Shown: in pieces, positions 56,563 to 64,000 of the stretch
Numbering within the stretch: the stretch's first letter is position 1
How the letters are laid out: each line of letters begins with the position of its first letter
Assembly: GCA_016124335.1 (NCBI GenBank)
Contig: WGNX01000004.1
Coordinates: forward strand, 62,001-126,000
Source of the DNA: Alphaproteobacteria bacterium
GTDB lineage: Bacteria; Pseudomonadota; Alphaproteobacteria; CACIAM-22H2
DNA: 64,000 nt
Direction: 5' to 3'
Program-made: the position numbers and the translations under genes
Notes under the pieces: generated by a model
Databases searched by the model: none
The model's input: only the letters and a program-made list of their open reading frames with translations
Told to the model about the DNA's origin: nothing

Positions 56563-57930
56563 TCAGACGGCGTGCGCGGCTTCTTCGGGCGCATCGCCCG
56601 CCGCGGTCGGGTCGGGCATCCCGAGGATTCCGGCAAGCTGCTGATAGCCATCCGCGAGCAGCGCGCGCTCGCGTTTGCCCTGCTTGAGAAAGGCCTCGAT
56701 CTCGGGCTGGTAGTGGATCGCCTCGTCGACCAGCGGATCGGAACCGCGCCGGTAGGCGCCAAGCCGGATCATCTCGGCCATATCGTCGTACTGCGACATC
56801 AGCTGGCGGGCACGGGCGACGACGGCGTTCTCGGTTGGCGTATTGCAGCCGGGCATGGTTCGGGAAACCGAGCGGAGAACATTGATCGCCGGATAGCGGC
56901 CGCGTTCGCCGATCGCGCGTTCAAGGACGATATGGCCGTCGACGATGCCGCGCACGGCGTCAGAAATCGGTTCGTTCGTGTCGTCGCCCTCGACGAGCAC
57001 GGTGAAGAGCCCCGTGATGCTTCCCTGCCCGATGCCGGGTCCCGCGCGCTCGAGAAGACGCGGCAATTCGGCAAAGACGGAAGGCGTGTAGCCCTTCGAG
57101 GCTGGCGGCTCGCCCGCGGAAAGGCCGATCTCCCGCTGGGCCATCGCGAAGCGGGTGACCGAATCCATCAGGCAGAGAACATCGTGGTCCTGGTCGCGGA
57201 AATATTCCGCGATGGCCAGCGTCAGATACGCCGCCTGACGGCGCATCAGCGGGCTTTCGTCGCCGGTGGCGACGACGACGACCGAACGCGCCAGGCCTTC
57301 CGGCCCCAGATCGTCCTGGATGAACTCCTGCACCTCGCGGCCGCGCTCGCCGATGAGGCCGATCACCACGACGTCGGCCGCCGTGAAGCGCGTCATCATC
57401 GACATGACCGACGACTTGCCCACGCCGGAGCCCGCAAAGATGCCCATGCGCTGGCCGCGGCAGCAGGTGAGAAAGGTGTTTATCGCGCGAATGCCAAGAT
57501 CGATCTTGCCGCGCACGCGCTGGCGCTTGTGCGCCGAAGGCGGCGACGCCTTGACCATATAGGGGGCAGGCCCCATCGGCAGCGGGCCTTTTCCGTCGAC
57601 CGGTTCGCCCAGCGCATTGACGACCCGACCAAGCCATGCCCGGTGCGGATAGACGACAGGGTCCGAGTCCGCGATCTCCGCCCGACTGCCGACGCCGATA
57701 CCCTCGACGGTTCCAAAAGCCATCAGAAGTGCACGGCCCTGACGGAAGCCGACGACCTCGCACGGAACACGACGACGGTCGCGCGTGGCGACAAAGCAGC
57801 GTGATCCGACAGCGAGCATGTCCTCGACCCCGCCGATTTCGACCAGCATTCCCTGCACGGCAGAAACCCGCCCGTAATATCGGTAGCTTGGGATCCGGTC
57901 GACCGAGGCAATCAATTCCTGTGCGGACAT
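56563..57930 (-). CDS. fliI: flagellum-specific ATP synthase FliI
   Basis: A 455-residue export ATPase. The Walker A loop is [14 protein letters not shown], Walker B is [45 protein letters not shown] (segment at about 245-290), and [16 protein letters not shown] is the catalytic-glutamate region. It energises or times export of rod, hook and filament proteins at the flagellar base. It is divergent from ctrA across 247 bases with several TTAA half-sites, consistent with CtrA control of flagellar genes. Confidence 0.95.
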   Translation of the reverse strand: MSAQELIASVDRIPSYRYYGRVSAVQGMLVEIGGVEDMLAVGSRCFVATRDRRRVPCEVVGFRQGRALLMAFGTVEGIGVGSRAEIADSDPVVYPHRAWLGRVVNALGEPVDGKGPLPMGPAPYMVKASPPSAHKRQRVRGKIDLGIRAINTFLTCCRGQRMGIFAGSGVGKSSVMSMMTRFTAADVVVIGLIGERGREVQEFIQDDLGPEGLARSVVVVATGDESPLMRRQAAYLTLAIAEYFRDQDHDVLCLMDSVTRFAMAQREIGLSAGEPPASKGYTPSVFAELPRLLERAGPGIGQGSITGLFTVLVEGDDTNEPISDAVRGIVDGHIVLERAIGERGRYPAINVLRSVSRTMPGCNTPTENAVVARARQLMSQYDDMAEMIRLGAYRRGSDPLVDEAIHYQPEIEAFLKQGKRERALLADGYQQLAGILGMPDPTAAGDAPEEAAHAV

Positions 57931-58177
57931 GCGGTGGCCGGCTCCGAAGAAAGGCAGAATTCTTGGAAAATTCGAGTCGAAAGCAAGTCTATGGTGCCTT
58001 GATTAACGATCTGTAAATTAACCCATAAACCATTGACTAGGTTTGGTTAACGGCAAATTTTACATGCTACGTACAGATGCACTCTTTAGAAAGGAAATTC
58101 GTTAATTCCGCCTGTCGCCCCTTTGGCGGACATGTTAACTTATTAACGTTACCGAGGAGAGAACCCCGGAGAAGCCC
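57931..58177. promoter_or_regulatory. ctrA/fliI divergent control region
   Basis: The only long A+T-rich stretch in the right half. Six TTAA half-sites begin at 58003, 58018, 58047, 58102, 58135 and 58143; the one at 58047 reads TTAACCAA on the minus strand, close to a CtrA half-site. The nearest pair is spaced by eleven bases (58003-58021), so no full TTAA-N7-TTAA box is present; TTAA-N7-TTTT occurs at 58047. A GAGTC (GANTC, CcrM target) is at 57974. A weak -35 TTGACT is at 58033. This fits autoregulated, methylation-sensitive ctrA expression as in Caulobacter, by analogy. Confidence 0.55.
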
Positions 58178-58873
58178 ATGCGCGTATTGCTCGTCGAGGA
58201 CGATCAGGCGACCGCTCGCTCAATCGAGCTGATGCTGAAGCAGGAAGGATTCGTCTGCGATACGACGGATATGGGCGAAGATGGGCTCGAAATCGGCAAA
58301 CTTTACGATTACGACATCATCATTCTCGACCTCATGCTTCCGGACATGGACGGCTACGAGGTGCTGCGCCGCTTTCGCGCCGGTCGGATCAAAACACCAA
58401 TTCTGATCCTGTCCGGGCTCACCGAGCTAGACGCGAAAATCAAAGGTCTTGGTTTCGGTGCGGACGACTATCTCACGAAGCCGTTCGACAAGCGCGAACT
58501 GGTCGCCCGCATCCATGCCATCGTCCGCCGCGCGAAGGGCCACTCCCAGTCGATCATCAAGACGGGCAAGCTCATCGTCAATCTCGAGGCCCGCACGGTC
58601 GAGGCTGGCGCGCGCCCGCTGCATCTGACCGGCAAGGAATATGCGATCCTCGAACTTCTGAGCCTTCGCAAGGGAACGACGCTGACCAAGGAGATGTTCC
58701 TCAACCATCTTTATGGCGGCATCGACGAGCCGGAACTCAAGATCATCGACGTTTTCGTCTGCAAGCTTCGCAAGAAGCTGTCGACCGCCTGCGACGGGGA
58801 AAACTATATCGAGACCGTCTGGGGGCGCGGCTATGTGCTGCGCGATCCGCCGGCAAAGGGCAAGGCGGCGTAA
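58178..58873 (+). CDS. ctrA: cell-cycle response regulator CtrA
   Basis: A 231-residue OmpR-type response regulator. The phospho-acceptor is Asp51 in [21 protein letters not shown], and [30 protein letters not shown] ends the receiver. The winged helix (about 130-225) has [34 protein letters not shown] and [14 protein letters not shown], the CtrA hallmark. CtrA binds TTAA-N7-TTAA and, depending on species, controls division, chromosome replication or motility. In Rhodospirillales it is often non-essential and governs motility. The receptor-like gene follows after 9 bases. Confidence 0.96.
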   Translation: MRVLLVEDDQATARSIELMLKQEGFVCDTTDMGEDGLEIGKLYDYDIIILDLMLPDMDGYEVLRRFRAGRIKTPILILSGLTELDAKIKGLGFGADDYLTKPFDKRELVARIHAIVRRAKGHSQSIIKTGKLIVNLEARTVEAGARPLHLTGKEYAILELLSLRKGTTLTKEMFLNHLYGGIDEPELKIIDVFVCKLRKKLSTACDGENYIETVWGRGYVLRDPPAKGKAA

Positions 58874-58882
58874 CCGACGTGT

Positions 58883-60340
58883 ATGCCTGACCGCCCCGCG
58901 ACATCGGCTGCAAAACCGAATTTCATTCTCGGCCTTTGCCTTGCGGGGCTTGTCGCATTTCCACTGCTGGCGGCTTCCATCCTTTTCGGCGGCTTGCGTT
59001 CCGAGCGCGTGCGCTTTGGCGACTTCGCCGGTGCTGCGGATGTTTTGGAAATCGTCCAGGATGCCGAGGTCGATTTTTCACTCGCCCGCCGTGCCGGCCA
59101 ATCGTACATGCGCACCGGCGTCGAGTCAGACCGTGCCAGCGTCGGCGAGCTTGTCGAAACGGCCCGGCGCAAATTGCGCTCGCTCGATGCAGGGCGCGTG
59201 GACGCCGCGACGTTCGCCGACATCACCCGCCTCCACACCCAACTCGGGCTCTACGCCAATCTGATCGGCGATCTGCTCGGCCAGGCCGGACGGCGCCGTG
59301 AAATCGCCGAGCGCGGCCTTCGTTCGCTGGGCGAAGCGGCCGATGCGGATTTCACGCTCTACGCCTCGCGCTGGAACAGGGTCGGCCTAATCGCGCTGGC
59401 AGGCGAGCTTGCGAGGGCGCGTGTTGCCGTCAACATGCCGAGCACGGCCGCCACGATCGGGCCCGATGACCTTGCCCGGGCGATGACGTCGGCCCTCGAT
59501 CTGGCAGACACGGCCGAAATTCCGGTCCCGGAAGCAGCCGCCGTCGTCCGGCGGATCCGGACAAACCTGAATGCCTTCGTCGAAATGTGGCGTCAGATGG
59601 TAGCCATCGACGAACGCCTTGCCGCGGCAACGACAGCCGGCGTCTTCGGGCCCGCACGCGAAATTTCCGAGCAGTTCGAAGCGCTCGGCGAACAGATCCG
59701 CTCGCGCCAGCGCGCCAATCAGGACGAAAGCCGTCGCGCCGCGATCTGGAACGATACGATTGCTGTCGCGACATTTGCGCTCGTCCTGCTGCTATCGGCC
59801 GGTGCGGCATTCGCGGCCTGGCGCGTCTTCGCAACCCAGCGCGCGCTCGCGCGCGCTGAATCGGCGCGCCGCGTGGCGCTCGAAGGTGCGCTGGCCAAAC
59901 TCGACGCCGCAATCCGCGCCACGCGGGCGGGCGGGCGCGGCGAAGTCGTCTTCCGTATCCCGCCGCTTGAAAACCTGCCGCCGCCCGTCATCGAAACCGA
60001 AACTGAACTCGAACCGGAAGCGCCTACAGGGCCTGCGGCAGTACCTGCCGCGGACAATTCGCCAGCCGGAAAAATCAGGGCGCTACGCGCCGCCAACCGG
60101 GCCAAGAAGGCCGCCGCTGCCGAGGAAGCCGGAAAGGCGGCCGAAACCGCTTCCGCCGCTTCGCCATTTCCAAAAACGCCGCGGCGAACGAAGCTTTCAA
60201 GGACAGGGCCGACGGCGCCGGAGCCGGCTGCGCCGCCAGCTGCAGCCGAACCTGCAACCGACGCGTTGCTTGCGATGCTCATGCAGTCGCTGGCCGAACC
60301 GAATTCCCAGAACCCCGGCAAGGACAAGCCTTCCGGCTGA
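58883..60340 (+). CDS. membrane sensor-like protein of unknown function, no signalling domain
   Basis: A 485-residue protein I cannot name. Two membrane helices (about residues 14-37 and 292-314) bracket a 250-residue helical periplasmic domain, similar in size and plan to the ligand domains of chemoreceptors. After the second helix there is no MCP methyl-accepting region, HAMP, kinase or EAL/GGDEF domain. Instead there is a short helix (QRALARAESARRVALEGALAKLDAAIRAT region) and a long Pro/Ala/Lys-rich tail ending in a short helix (ATDALLAMLMQSLAEP). It is 9 bases after ctrA and convergent with cheR (6 bases). A partner-docking or scaffold role is inference. Confidence 0.8.
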   Translation: MPDRPATSAAKPNFILGLCLAGLVAFPLLAASILFGGLRSERVRFGDFAGAADVLEIVQDAEVDFSLARRAGQSYMRTGVESDRASVGELVETARRKLRSLDAGRVDAATFADITRLHTQLGLYANLIGDLLGQAGRRREIAERGLRSLGEAADADFTLYASRWNRVGLIALAGELARARVAVNMPSTAATIGPDDLARAMTSALDLADTAEIPVPEAAAVVRRIRTNLNAFVEMWRQMVAIDERLAAATTAGVFGPAREISEQFEALGEQIRSRQRANQDESRRAAIWNDTIAVATFALVLLLSAGAAFAAWRVFATQRALARAESARRVALEGALAKLDAAIRATRAGGRGEVVFRIPPLENLPPPVIETETELEPEAPTGPAAVPAADNSPAGKIRALRAANRAKKAAAAEEAGKAAETASAASPFPKTPRRTKLSRTGPTAPEPAAPPAAAEPATDALLAMLMQSLAEPNSQNPGKDKPSG

Positions 60341-60346
60341 CGGCCC

Positions 60347-61186
60347 CTAGACGGCTTTTGCGGCTCCGCCGCCCGAGCCAACCACCTGATAAATGCCGCG
60401 TTGGCCGGGCATCGGCTGGAAGCGTTCGGTAACGCCCAGCACCGTTTCAGCACCGCCAAGATAGAGCAGTCCGTCGGCCGGCAGCAGCTTGGCCATCCGG
60501 TCAAGGATCGTGCCCTTCGTCTTCTGGTCGAAATAGATCAGCACGTTCCGGCAGAAAATCACGTCGAAGGCGCCCAGAGCAGCGAAGTCGGACAGCAGGT
60601 TGAAGCTTTTGTACTGCACGGCCGAACGGATCTCGGGCGCGATCTGCCACTTGTCGCCCTGCTGCTTGAAGTACTTGACGAGCAGCTGGATCGGCAGTCC
60701 GCGCTGGACCTCGAACTGCGTGTAGATACCCGACTTCGCGCGTTCGAGCGCTTCGTGGCTGATATCGGTACCCACGATGTCGACACGCCAGCCCGCCAGC
60801 TTTGCCGCCTCCTCCTTGAGGATCATCGCAAGCGTGTAAGGCTCCTGCCCGGTGGACGCGGCCGCGCACCAGATGCGAAACGATTTCCTGGCCGCCCGCG
60901 ATTGCAGCAATCCCGGAAGAACGATCTGGCGGAACTGGTCGAACGGCTTGCCGTCGCGGAAAAAGAACGATTCATTCGTCATCATCGCGTCGACGATGTC
61001 GCGCTGCATGTCCGCCGTCCTCGACGTCCGCAGCTGCCCGACCAGAAGGTCGATGTTCGCCACCCCATACTTGCGCGCCAGCGGCGCAAGTCTGCTTTCG
61101 ATGAGGTACATCTTGTCCGGCCCAAGCACGAGCCCGGTCTGGTCGTAGATATATTTCGTGAAGAATGCGAAATCGTCCGGCTTCAC
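60347..61186 (-). CDS. cheR: chemotaxis protein methyltransferase CheR
   Basis: A 279-residue SAM-dependent enzyme that methylates glutamates of chemoreceptors. The N-terminal helical domain (DFAFFTKYIYDQTGLVLGPDKMYLIESRLAPL) is followed by NESFFFRDGKPFDQ and the SAM fold with RIWCAAASTGQEPYTLAMIL, GTDISHEALERAKSGIYTQFEVQRGLP and FDVIFCRNVLIYFD. The start is a GTG at 61186 overlapping the cheB stop (GTGA). The gene order is chpT-cheY-cheB-cheR, all on one strand. Confidence 0.94.
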   Translation of the reverse strand: MKPDDFAFFTKYIYDQTGLVLGPDKMYLIESRLAPLARKYGVANIDLLVGQLRTSRTADMQRDIVDAMMTNESFFFRDGKPFDQFRQIVLPGLLQSRAARKSFRIWCAAASTGQEPYTLAMILKEEAAKLAGWRVDIVGTDISHEALERAKSGIYTQFEVQRGLPIQLLVKYFKQQGDKWQIAPEIRSAVQYKSFNLLSDFAALGAFDVIFCRNVLIYFDQKTKGTILDRMAKLLPADGLLYLGGAETVLGVTERFQPMPGQRGIYQVVGSGGGAAKAV

Positions 61187-62379
61187 GGGCGGCCTCCCGC
61201 AAGTCTCACGATCTCGCCCGGCAGCTTGTCGATCGGCATCACCGCCGAACAGATGCCGGCCATTGCCGCCGCACCGGGCATCCCCCAAACCACGCTGCTC
61301 GCCTCGTCCTGCGCGATGACGGTGCCGCCAGCCTCGACGACGACCTTGCCGCCCTTGGCCCCGTCCGAACCCATGCCGGTCAGGACAACGGCAAGCACCG
61401 CGGGGCCGTAAGCGGCCGCGAGGCTGCGGAACATCGGGTCGACGGCCGGCCGGCAGAAATTCTCGGGCGGCTCCTTCGTCAGCCGGATGATCTTCTGACC
61501 CGCCTGCACTTCGATCTTCATGTGGTTGTCGCCGGGTGCAAGATAGATGCGCCCCGGCTCAAGCGCCTGACCGTCGACGCCTTCCGCACATGGCCGCTTC
61601 GCCATTCGCGTGATGTGCTCGGCAAGGATGGTCGTGAACGTCGCGGGCATATGCTGCGTGATGCAGATCGGCAGGCGCAGTGTCGCTGGCAGTGCCGAAA
61701 GCAGCCCGAACAGCGCCTGCGGCCCACCCGTCGAACTGCCGATCGCGACGATCTGGGGCATCGTGCGCGATGCCGGTCGAAGCTGGATCGGCGCCAAGGG
61801 CGAAAGCAGCGAACTGCGCGCGGGCATGGCACTCACTGCGGCCGCCGTCGCCGCCCGCGTCGCCGTCGTCGGCTGCGGACGCGTCTCGGGAATGCCTGCC
61901 GCCCGGTTCCGGTCGCGCTTGTCGCGCCGTGCACGGCCGAGTGCCTTCACCTTTTCGGTTAGATCACGTTTGAAATCGGCCGACCCGTGGATCTCGCCGG
62001 TCGAAGTCGGCTTGGGGATGTAGTCGGCCGCCCCCTTCTGGAGGGCTTCGAGGCTCACCTGCGCGTTACGCTGGGTGAGGGTCGACGCCATGATGATCTT
62101 GACGTCGGGGGCCGCCTCAAGAAGTTTCGGCAGTGCCGTCAGCCCGTCCATGACAGGCATTTCGATGTCGAGAACGATCACGTCGACATCGGTTCGCCCA
62201 AGCTGGCCGATCGCAAGTTGTCCGTTCCCGACGGTCGCAACCACCTGGATGCTCGGATCGTTTTCCAGCGCACGCGTGATCAAACCGCGAATGACGGCCG
62301 AGTCGTCGACCACCATAACGCGAACCGGCGAAGGGCCGGTCGCACCGCCTGGCATCGCAGCGGGCGGGGTGCTTGTCAT
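61183..62379 (-). CDS. cheB: chemotaxis protein-glutamate methylesterase/deamidase CheB
   Basis: A 398-residue receptor demethylase with a receiver domain (Asp71 in VIVLDIEMPVMDGLTALPKLL), an Ala/Arg-rich linker (about 145-200), and the esterase domain. The catalytic serine is in VAIGSSTGGPQAL, the histidine in ITQHMPATF, and the aspartate in VLTGMGSDGAKGG. The ATG at 62379 is two bases after the cheY stop; a TTG at 62385 overlapping that stop (TTGA) is also possible. It ends in a GTGA overlap with cheR. Confidence 0.94.
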   Translation of the reverse strand: MTSTPPAAMPGGATGPSPVRVMVVDDSAVIRGLITRALENDPSIQVVATVGNGQLAIGQLGRTDVDVIVLDIEMPVMDGLTALPKLLEAAPDVKIIMASTLTQRNAQVSLEALQKGAADYIPKPTSTGEIHGSADFKRDLTEKVKALGRARRDKRDRNRAAGIPETRPQPTTATRAATAAAVSAMPARSSLLSPLAPIQLRPASRTMPQIVAIGSSTGGPQALFGLLSALPATLRLPICITQHMPATFTTILAEHITRMAKRPCAEGVDGQALEPGRIYLAPGDNHMKIEVQAGQKIIRLTKEPPENFCRPAVDPMFRSLAAAYGPAVLAVVLTGMGSDGAKGGKVVVEAGGTVIAQDEASSVVWGMPGAAAMAGICSAVMPIDKLPGEIVRLAGGRP

Positions 62380-62381
62380 AT

Positions 62382-62747
62382 TCAAAGCAGGCCGACCTGA
62401 GACAGCTTGGACTCAACGATCTCGCTGTCGAAGGGCTTCATGATGTACTCGTTCGCGCCCGCTTCGATCGCCTGCTGGATTTTGGTCATCTCGGTTTCCG
62501 TCGTGCAGAACAGGACGATCGGCGCATCGCCGCCGGGCGTGGCGCGAAGCGCGCGCAAAAACTCGATCCCGTTCATCACGGGCATATTCCAATCGAGAAG
62601 GATGGCGTCCGGCATCGCGCGCTTGCACGCATCGAGGGCCAACTGGCCGTCGGCGGCTTCATCCACCTTGAAGCCAAGCGCCTCGAGAATGCGGCGCGCG
62701 ACATTCCGAATCACGCGGGAATCATCAACGACCAAAAACGACTTCAT
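62382..62747 (-). CDS. cheY: single-domain response regulator CheY
   Basis: A 121-residue stand-alone receiver. Acidic pair Asp8/Asp9 in FLVVDDSRVIRNVARRIL, phospho-acceptor Asp52 in ILLDWNMPVMNGIEF, the Thr switch in FCTTETEM, and Lys in EYIMKPFDSEIVESKL are all present. CheY-P binds the flagellar switch. CCGGAGGGG precedes the ATG. It is in tight order with cheB and cheR; the proposed chpT gene lies 133 bases upstream. Confidence 0.94.
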   Translation of the reverse strand: MKSFLVVDDSRVIRNVARRILEALGFKVDEAADGQLALDACKRAMPDAILLDWNMPVMNGIEFLRALRATPGGDAPIVLFCTTETEMTKIQQAIEAGANEYIMKPFDSEIVESKLSQVGLL

Positions 62748-62880
62748 CGAACCCCTCCGGTCCGCTTGCGCTTGTCCGGCGATTTGCAGCACCAACCGCC
62801 GCGTGCCCATCGCCGGGCCGGACCCAACCTGAAAGGTATAGCCGAGGTGCCCGCTGACGCCAACCTTCGCCGGAATCGTG

Positions 62881-63537
62881 TCAATCGTCCCCGAGCGCCG
62901 GAAATACGATTGAAATCATTAACTTGTCCTTTTCGGCCGCAGTTGACAGTACGCCGCCAATCCCTGCGGCCAGACGGCGCAGCATTTCCGCCGGAGCGGA
63001 CTTTGCCGTCAACTCGTCGACGGCGACCTTGCCCACGAGTGTTGCCTGCACTTCCTCGAAAAACCGCGCGCCAACGCCGGTCCCGCTCAAATCGAGCCGG
63101 ACCGATCCGTTGGCCAAAGTCGCGGATAGGCGAATTTCGCCGCCGCGCGGCAGCGCCTCGACGAGAAGAAACGCGGCCAGCAAAGCGACGCGCGCGCCCG
63201 CGCGGCCGGCTGCCGCCTCGATGGCGGCTACGGCCGACCAAGGTGCGCAAACAACTTTTTCGCCTTCAAGCATTCCCGCCAGCAGCGCATTTGCCGCAGC
63301 GAAGGGAGCACCAGCCGGCAAAGCGCCCGCCGTTCCATAGATCGCCCGAAAGACCTGAAGCCGCCGGCTCGCCTGACGGGCCGAGTGCCCGATCAGGCGA
63401 ACGACCTCCGGATCGGCGACTTCACCGTCCCCCAGAAGTTCCACGCCATTGACCGTCGCACCGACCGGTCCGACGAGATCGTGGCTGATGCGCGCTGCGA
63501 TAAGTTCGACCAGCCGGAGTTCGTCTTTTTCAATCAT
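62881..63537 (-). CDS. chpT: histidine phosphotransferase ChpT
   Basis: A 218-residue phosphotransferase with a DHp-like helical part and a degenerate HATPase-like part. The phospho-acceptor is His19 in LIAARISHDLVGPVGATVNGVELL, the hallmark of ChpT. The C-terminal domain keeps the fold but lacks the ATP-binding N, G1 and G2 boxes. In the CckA-ChpT-CtrA relay it passes phosphate from CckA to CtrA and CpdR. The CckA gene is not in the window. It is divergent from the DUF3553 gene. Confidence 0.93.
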   Translation of the reverse strand: MIEKDELRLVELIAARISHDLVGPVGATVNGVELLGDGEVADPEVVRLIGHSARQASRRLQVFRAIYGTAGALPAGAPFAAANALLAGMLEGEKVVCAPWSAVAAIEAAAGRAGARVALLAAFLLVEALPRGGEIRLSATLANGSVRLDLSGTGVGARFFEEVQATLVGKVAVDELTAKSAPAEMLRRLAAGIGGVLSTAAEKDKLMISIVFPALGDD

Positions 63538-63605
63538 GCCGCCGCAGGGTCGCCCGAAACGCCTGTTCGTTTCAAGTTCTTGCGAAGGCGCGCTAGGATC
63601 GCAAC

Positions 63606-63788
63606 ATGCGACATCTCGTGCCAGGCGCATTTGTGCGACACCCCGACCAGCCCGACTGGGGCCTTGGGCAGGTCCAGTCCGCGATCGGGCCGCGCGTTAC
63701 CGTGAATTTCGAACATCGGGGCAAGATCCTCATCGATGCCGATGCCGTCGACCTGACACCCGCAGACCCCGACACGCCGCCGACCTGA
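63606..63788 (+). CDS. DUF3553 family protein
   Basis: A 60-residue protein consisting of one DUF3553 domain (VRHPDQPDWGLGQVQSAIGPRVTVNFEHRGKILI). The fold is related to the small tudor-like modules at the end of UvrD/PcrA helicases, which bind proteins or nucleic acids. In alphaproteobacteria such small stand-alone proteins are often next to chpT or ctrA genes. No function is proven. Divergent from chpT across 68 bases. Confidence 0.82.
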   Translation: MRHLVPGAFVRHPDQPDWGLGQVQSAIGPRVTVNFEHRGKILIDADAVDLTPADPDTPPT

Positions 63789-63810
63789 CCGTTGCGGCGG
63801 CCGATCCCGG

Positions 63811-64000
63811 GTCAGTCAATCATTTCCGCCAGCAGACGGCGCGCGGCCTCCAGATCGTCAGGCGTATTCGTATTGAAAAACGGATCGATCGGTTCCGAGG
63901 AAAAGTCGACGACCGCACATCGATAACGCGCCGTCCATCGGTCGACCTTGTAGATGCGCTCGTCTACGACTGCCGAACGCAGATCGGCACGAAGCGAGAC
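63811..64000 (-). CDS. mobA: MobA-like molybdenum cofactor guanylyltransferase, partial (C-terminus)
   Basis: The last 63 codons only; the rest lies past base 64000. The sequence ends VVDFSSEPIDPFFNTNTPDDLEAARRLLAEMID, which is the usual MobA C-terminus (the FFNxNTPxDL motif). MobA adds GMP to molybdopterin to make the cofactor used by DMSO reductase-family enzymes. The partial length keeps the confidence moderate; other nucleotidyltransferase-like proteins share the motif. Confidence 0.7.

Noticed and set aside
58003-58021. TTAA-N11-TTAA before ctrA as a full CtrA box
   Set aside because: The spacing is eleven, not seven; only half-sites can be claimed.

Overview
The window is a 64 kb piece of a G+C-rich bacterial chromosome from an alphaproteobacterium. 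The evidence is the master regulator CtrA facing fliI/fliJ, a ChpT-type phosphotransferase beside cheY-cheB-cheR, the recO-parC pair, the folK-rpoZ-rsh-acpS-lepB-rnc-era block, an ScfR-type regulator facing aceA, a small DUF3553 protein, and the very high G+C in third codon positions. A motile, aerobic, heterotrophic member of Rhodospirillales or a neighbouring order fits best; species or genus cannot be named from sequence alone. I see no rRNA, tRNA, CRISPR array, prophage, transposase or integrase. Gene density is very high, with many NTGA start/stop overlaps. Almost everything looks like native chromosomal backbone.

Layout. 1-9.7 kb: partial glyA, rpiB, a small conserved protein, thioesterase-ridA-gcdH, a CBS-type histidine kinase running into lrgAB, an LdtR-like MarR regulator, a valine-catabolism pair (mmsB and 3-hydroxyisobutyryl-CoA hydrolase), and hemB. 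9.7-18.5 kb: an A+T-rich intergenic stretch with a REP-like palindromic element, a rhomboid protease, an alpha/beta hydrolase, then a tight five-gene run of two DMT exporters, a family III CoA-transferase, an aldehyde dehydrogenase and a penicillin/AHL-acylase-type amidase. 18.5-21.9 kb: motB, an HD-GYP protein, an RDD protein and bpt. 22-26.2 kb: a TRAP transporter whose binding-protein gene converges on its permease genes, and bioY. 26.2-39 kb: parC-recO, a BenE-like carrier, an unknown membrane protein, LysR/EamA/LysE genes, the aceA|scfR glyoxylate-shunt control region, a GST and an EamA-TetR pair. 39-54 kb: an amino-acid-binding protein behind a probable sigma-54 promoter, the folK-to-era operon, NYN nuclease and uracil-DNA glycosylase, smpB-dapA, a lytic transglycosylase with GNAT and HAD genes, and a hydroxyacid dehydrogenase. 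54-64 kb: MFS transporter, GNAT, fliJ-fliI, ctrA, an orphan membrane sensor, cheR-cheB-cheY-chpT, DUF3553 and partial mobA.

How it works together. The last 8 kb joins cell-cycle control and motility: ChpT is the phosphotransferase that feeds CtrA in the CckA-ChpT-CtrA relay, CtrA faces the flagellar export genes, and near-consensus CtrA-type TTAA pairs also lie in front of motB, the HD-GYP gene and the ldtR-like gene. The stringent-response block (rpoZ-rsh) sits in one operon with lipid (acpS), secretion (lepB) and RNA/ribosome (rnc, era) genes. ScfR facing aceA, with matching sites between them, indicates acetate or short-chain acyl-CoA control of the glyoxylate shunt. The best candidates for undescribed biology are the acylase/ALDH/CoA-transferase/exporter operon, the CBS-kinase-lrgAB operon, and the receptor-like protein beside ctrA that has lost or never had a signalling domain.
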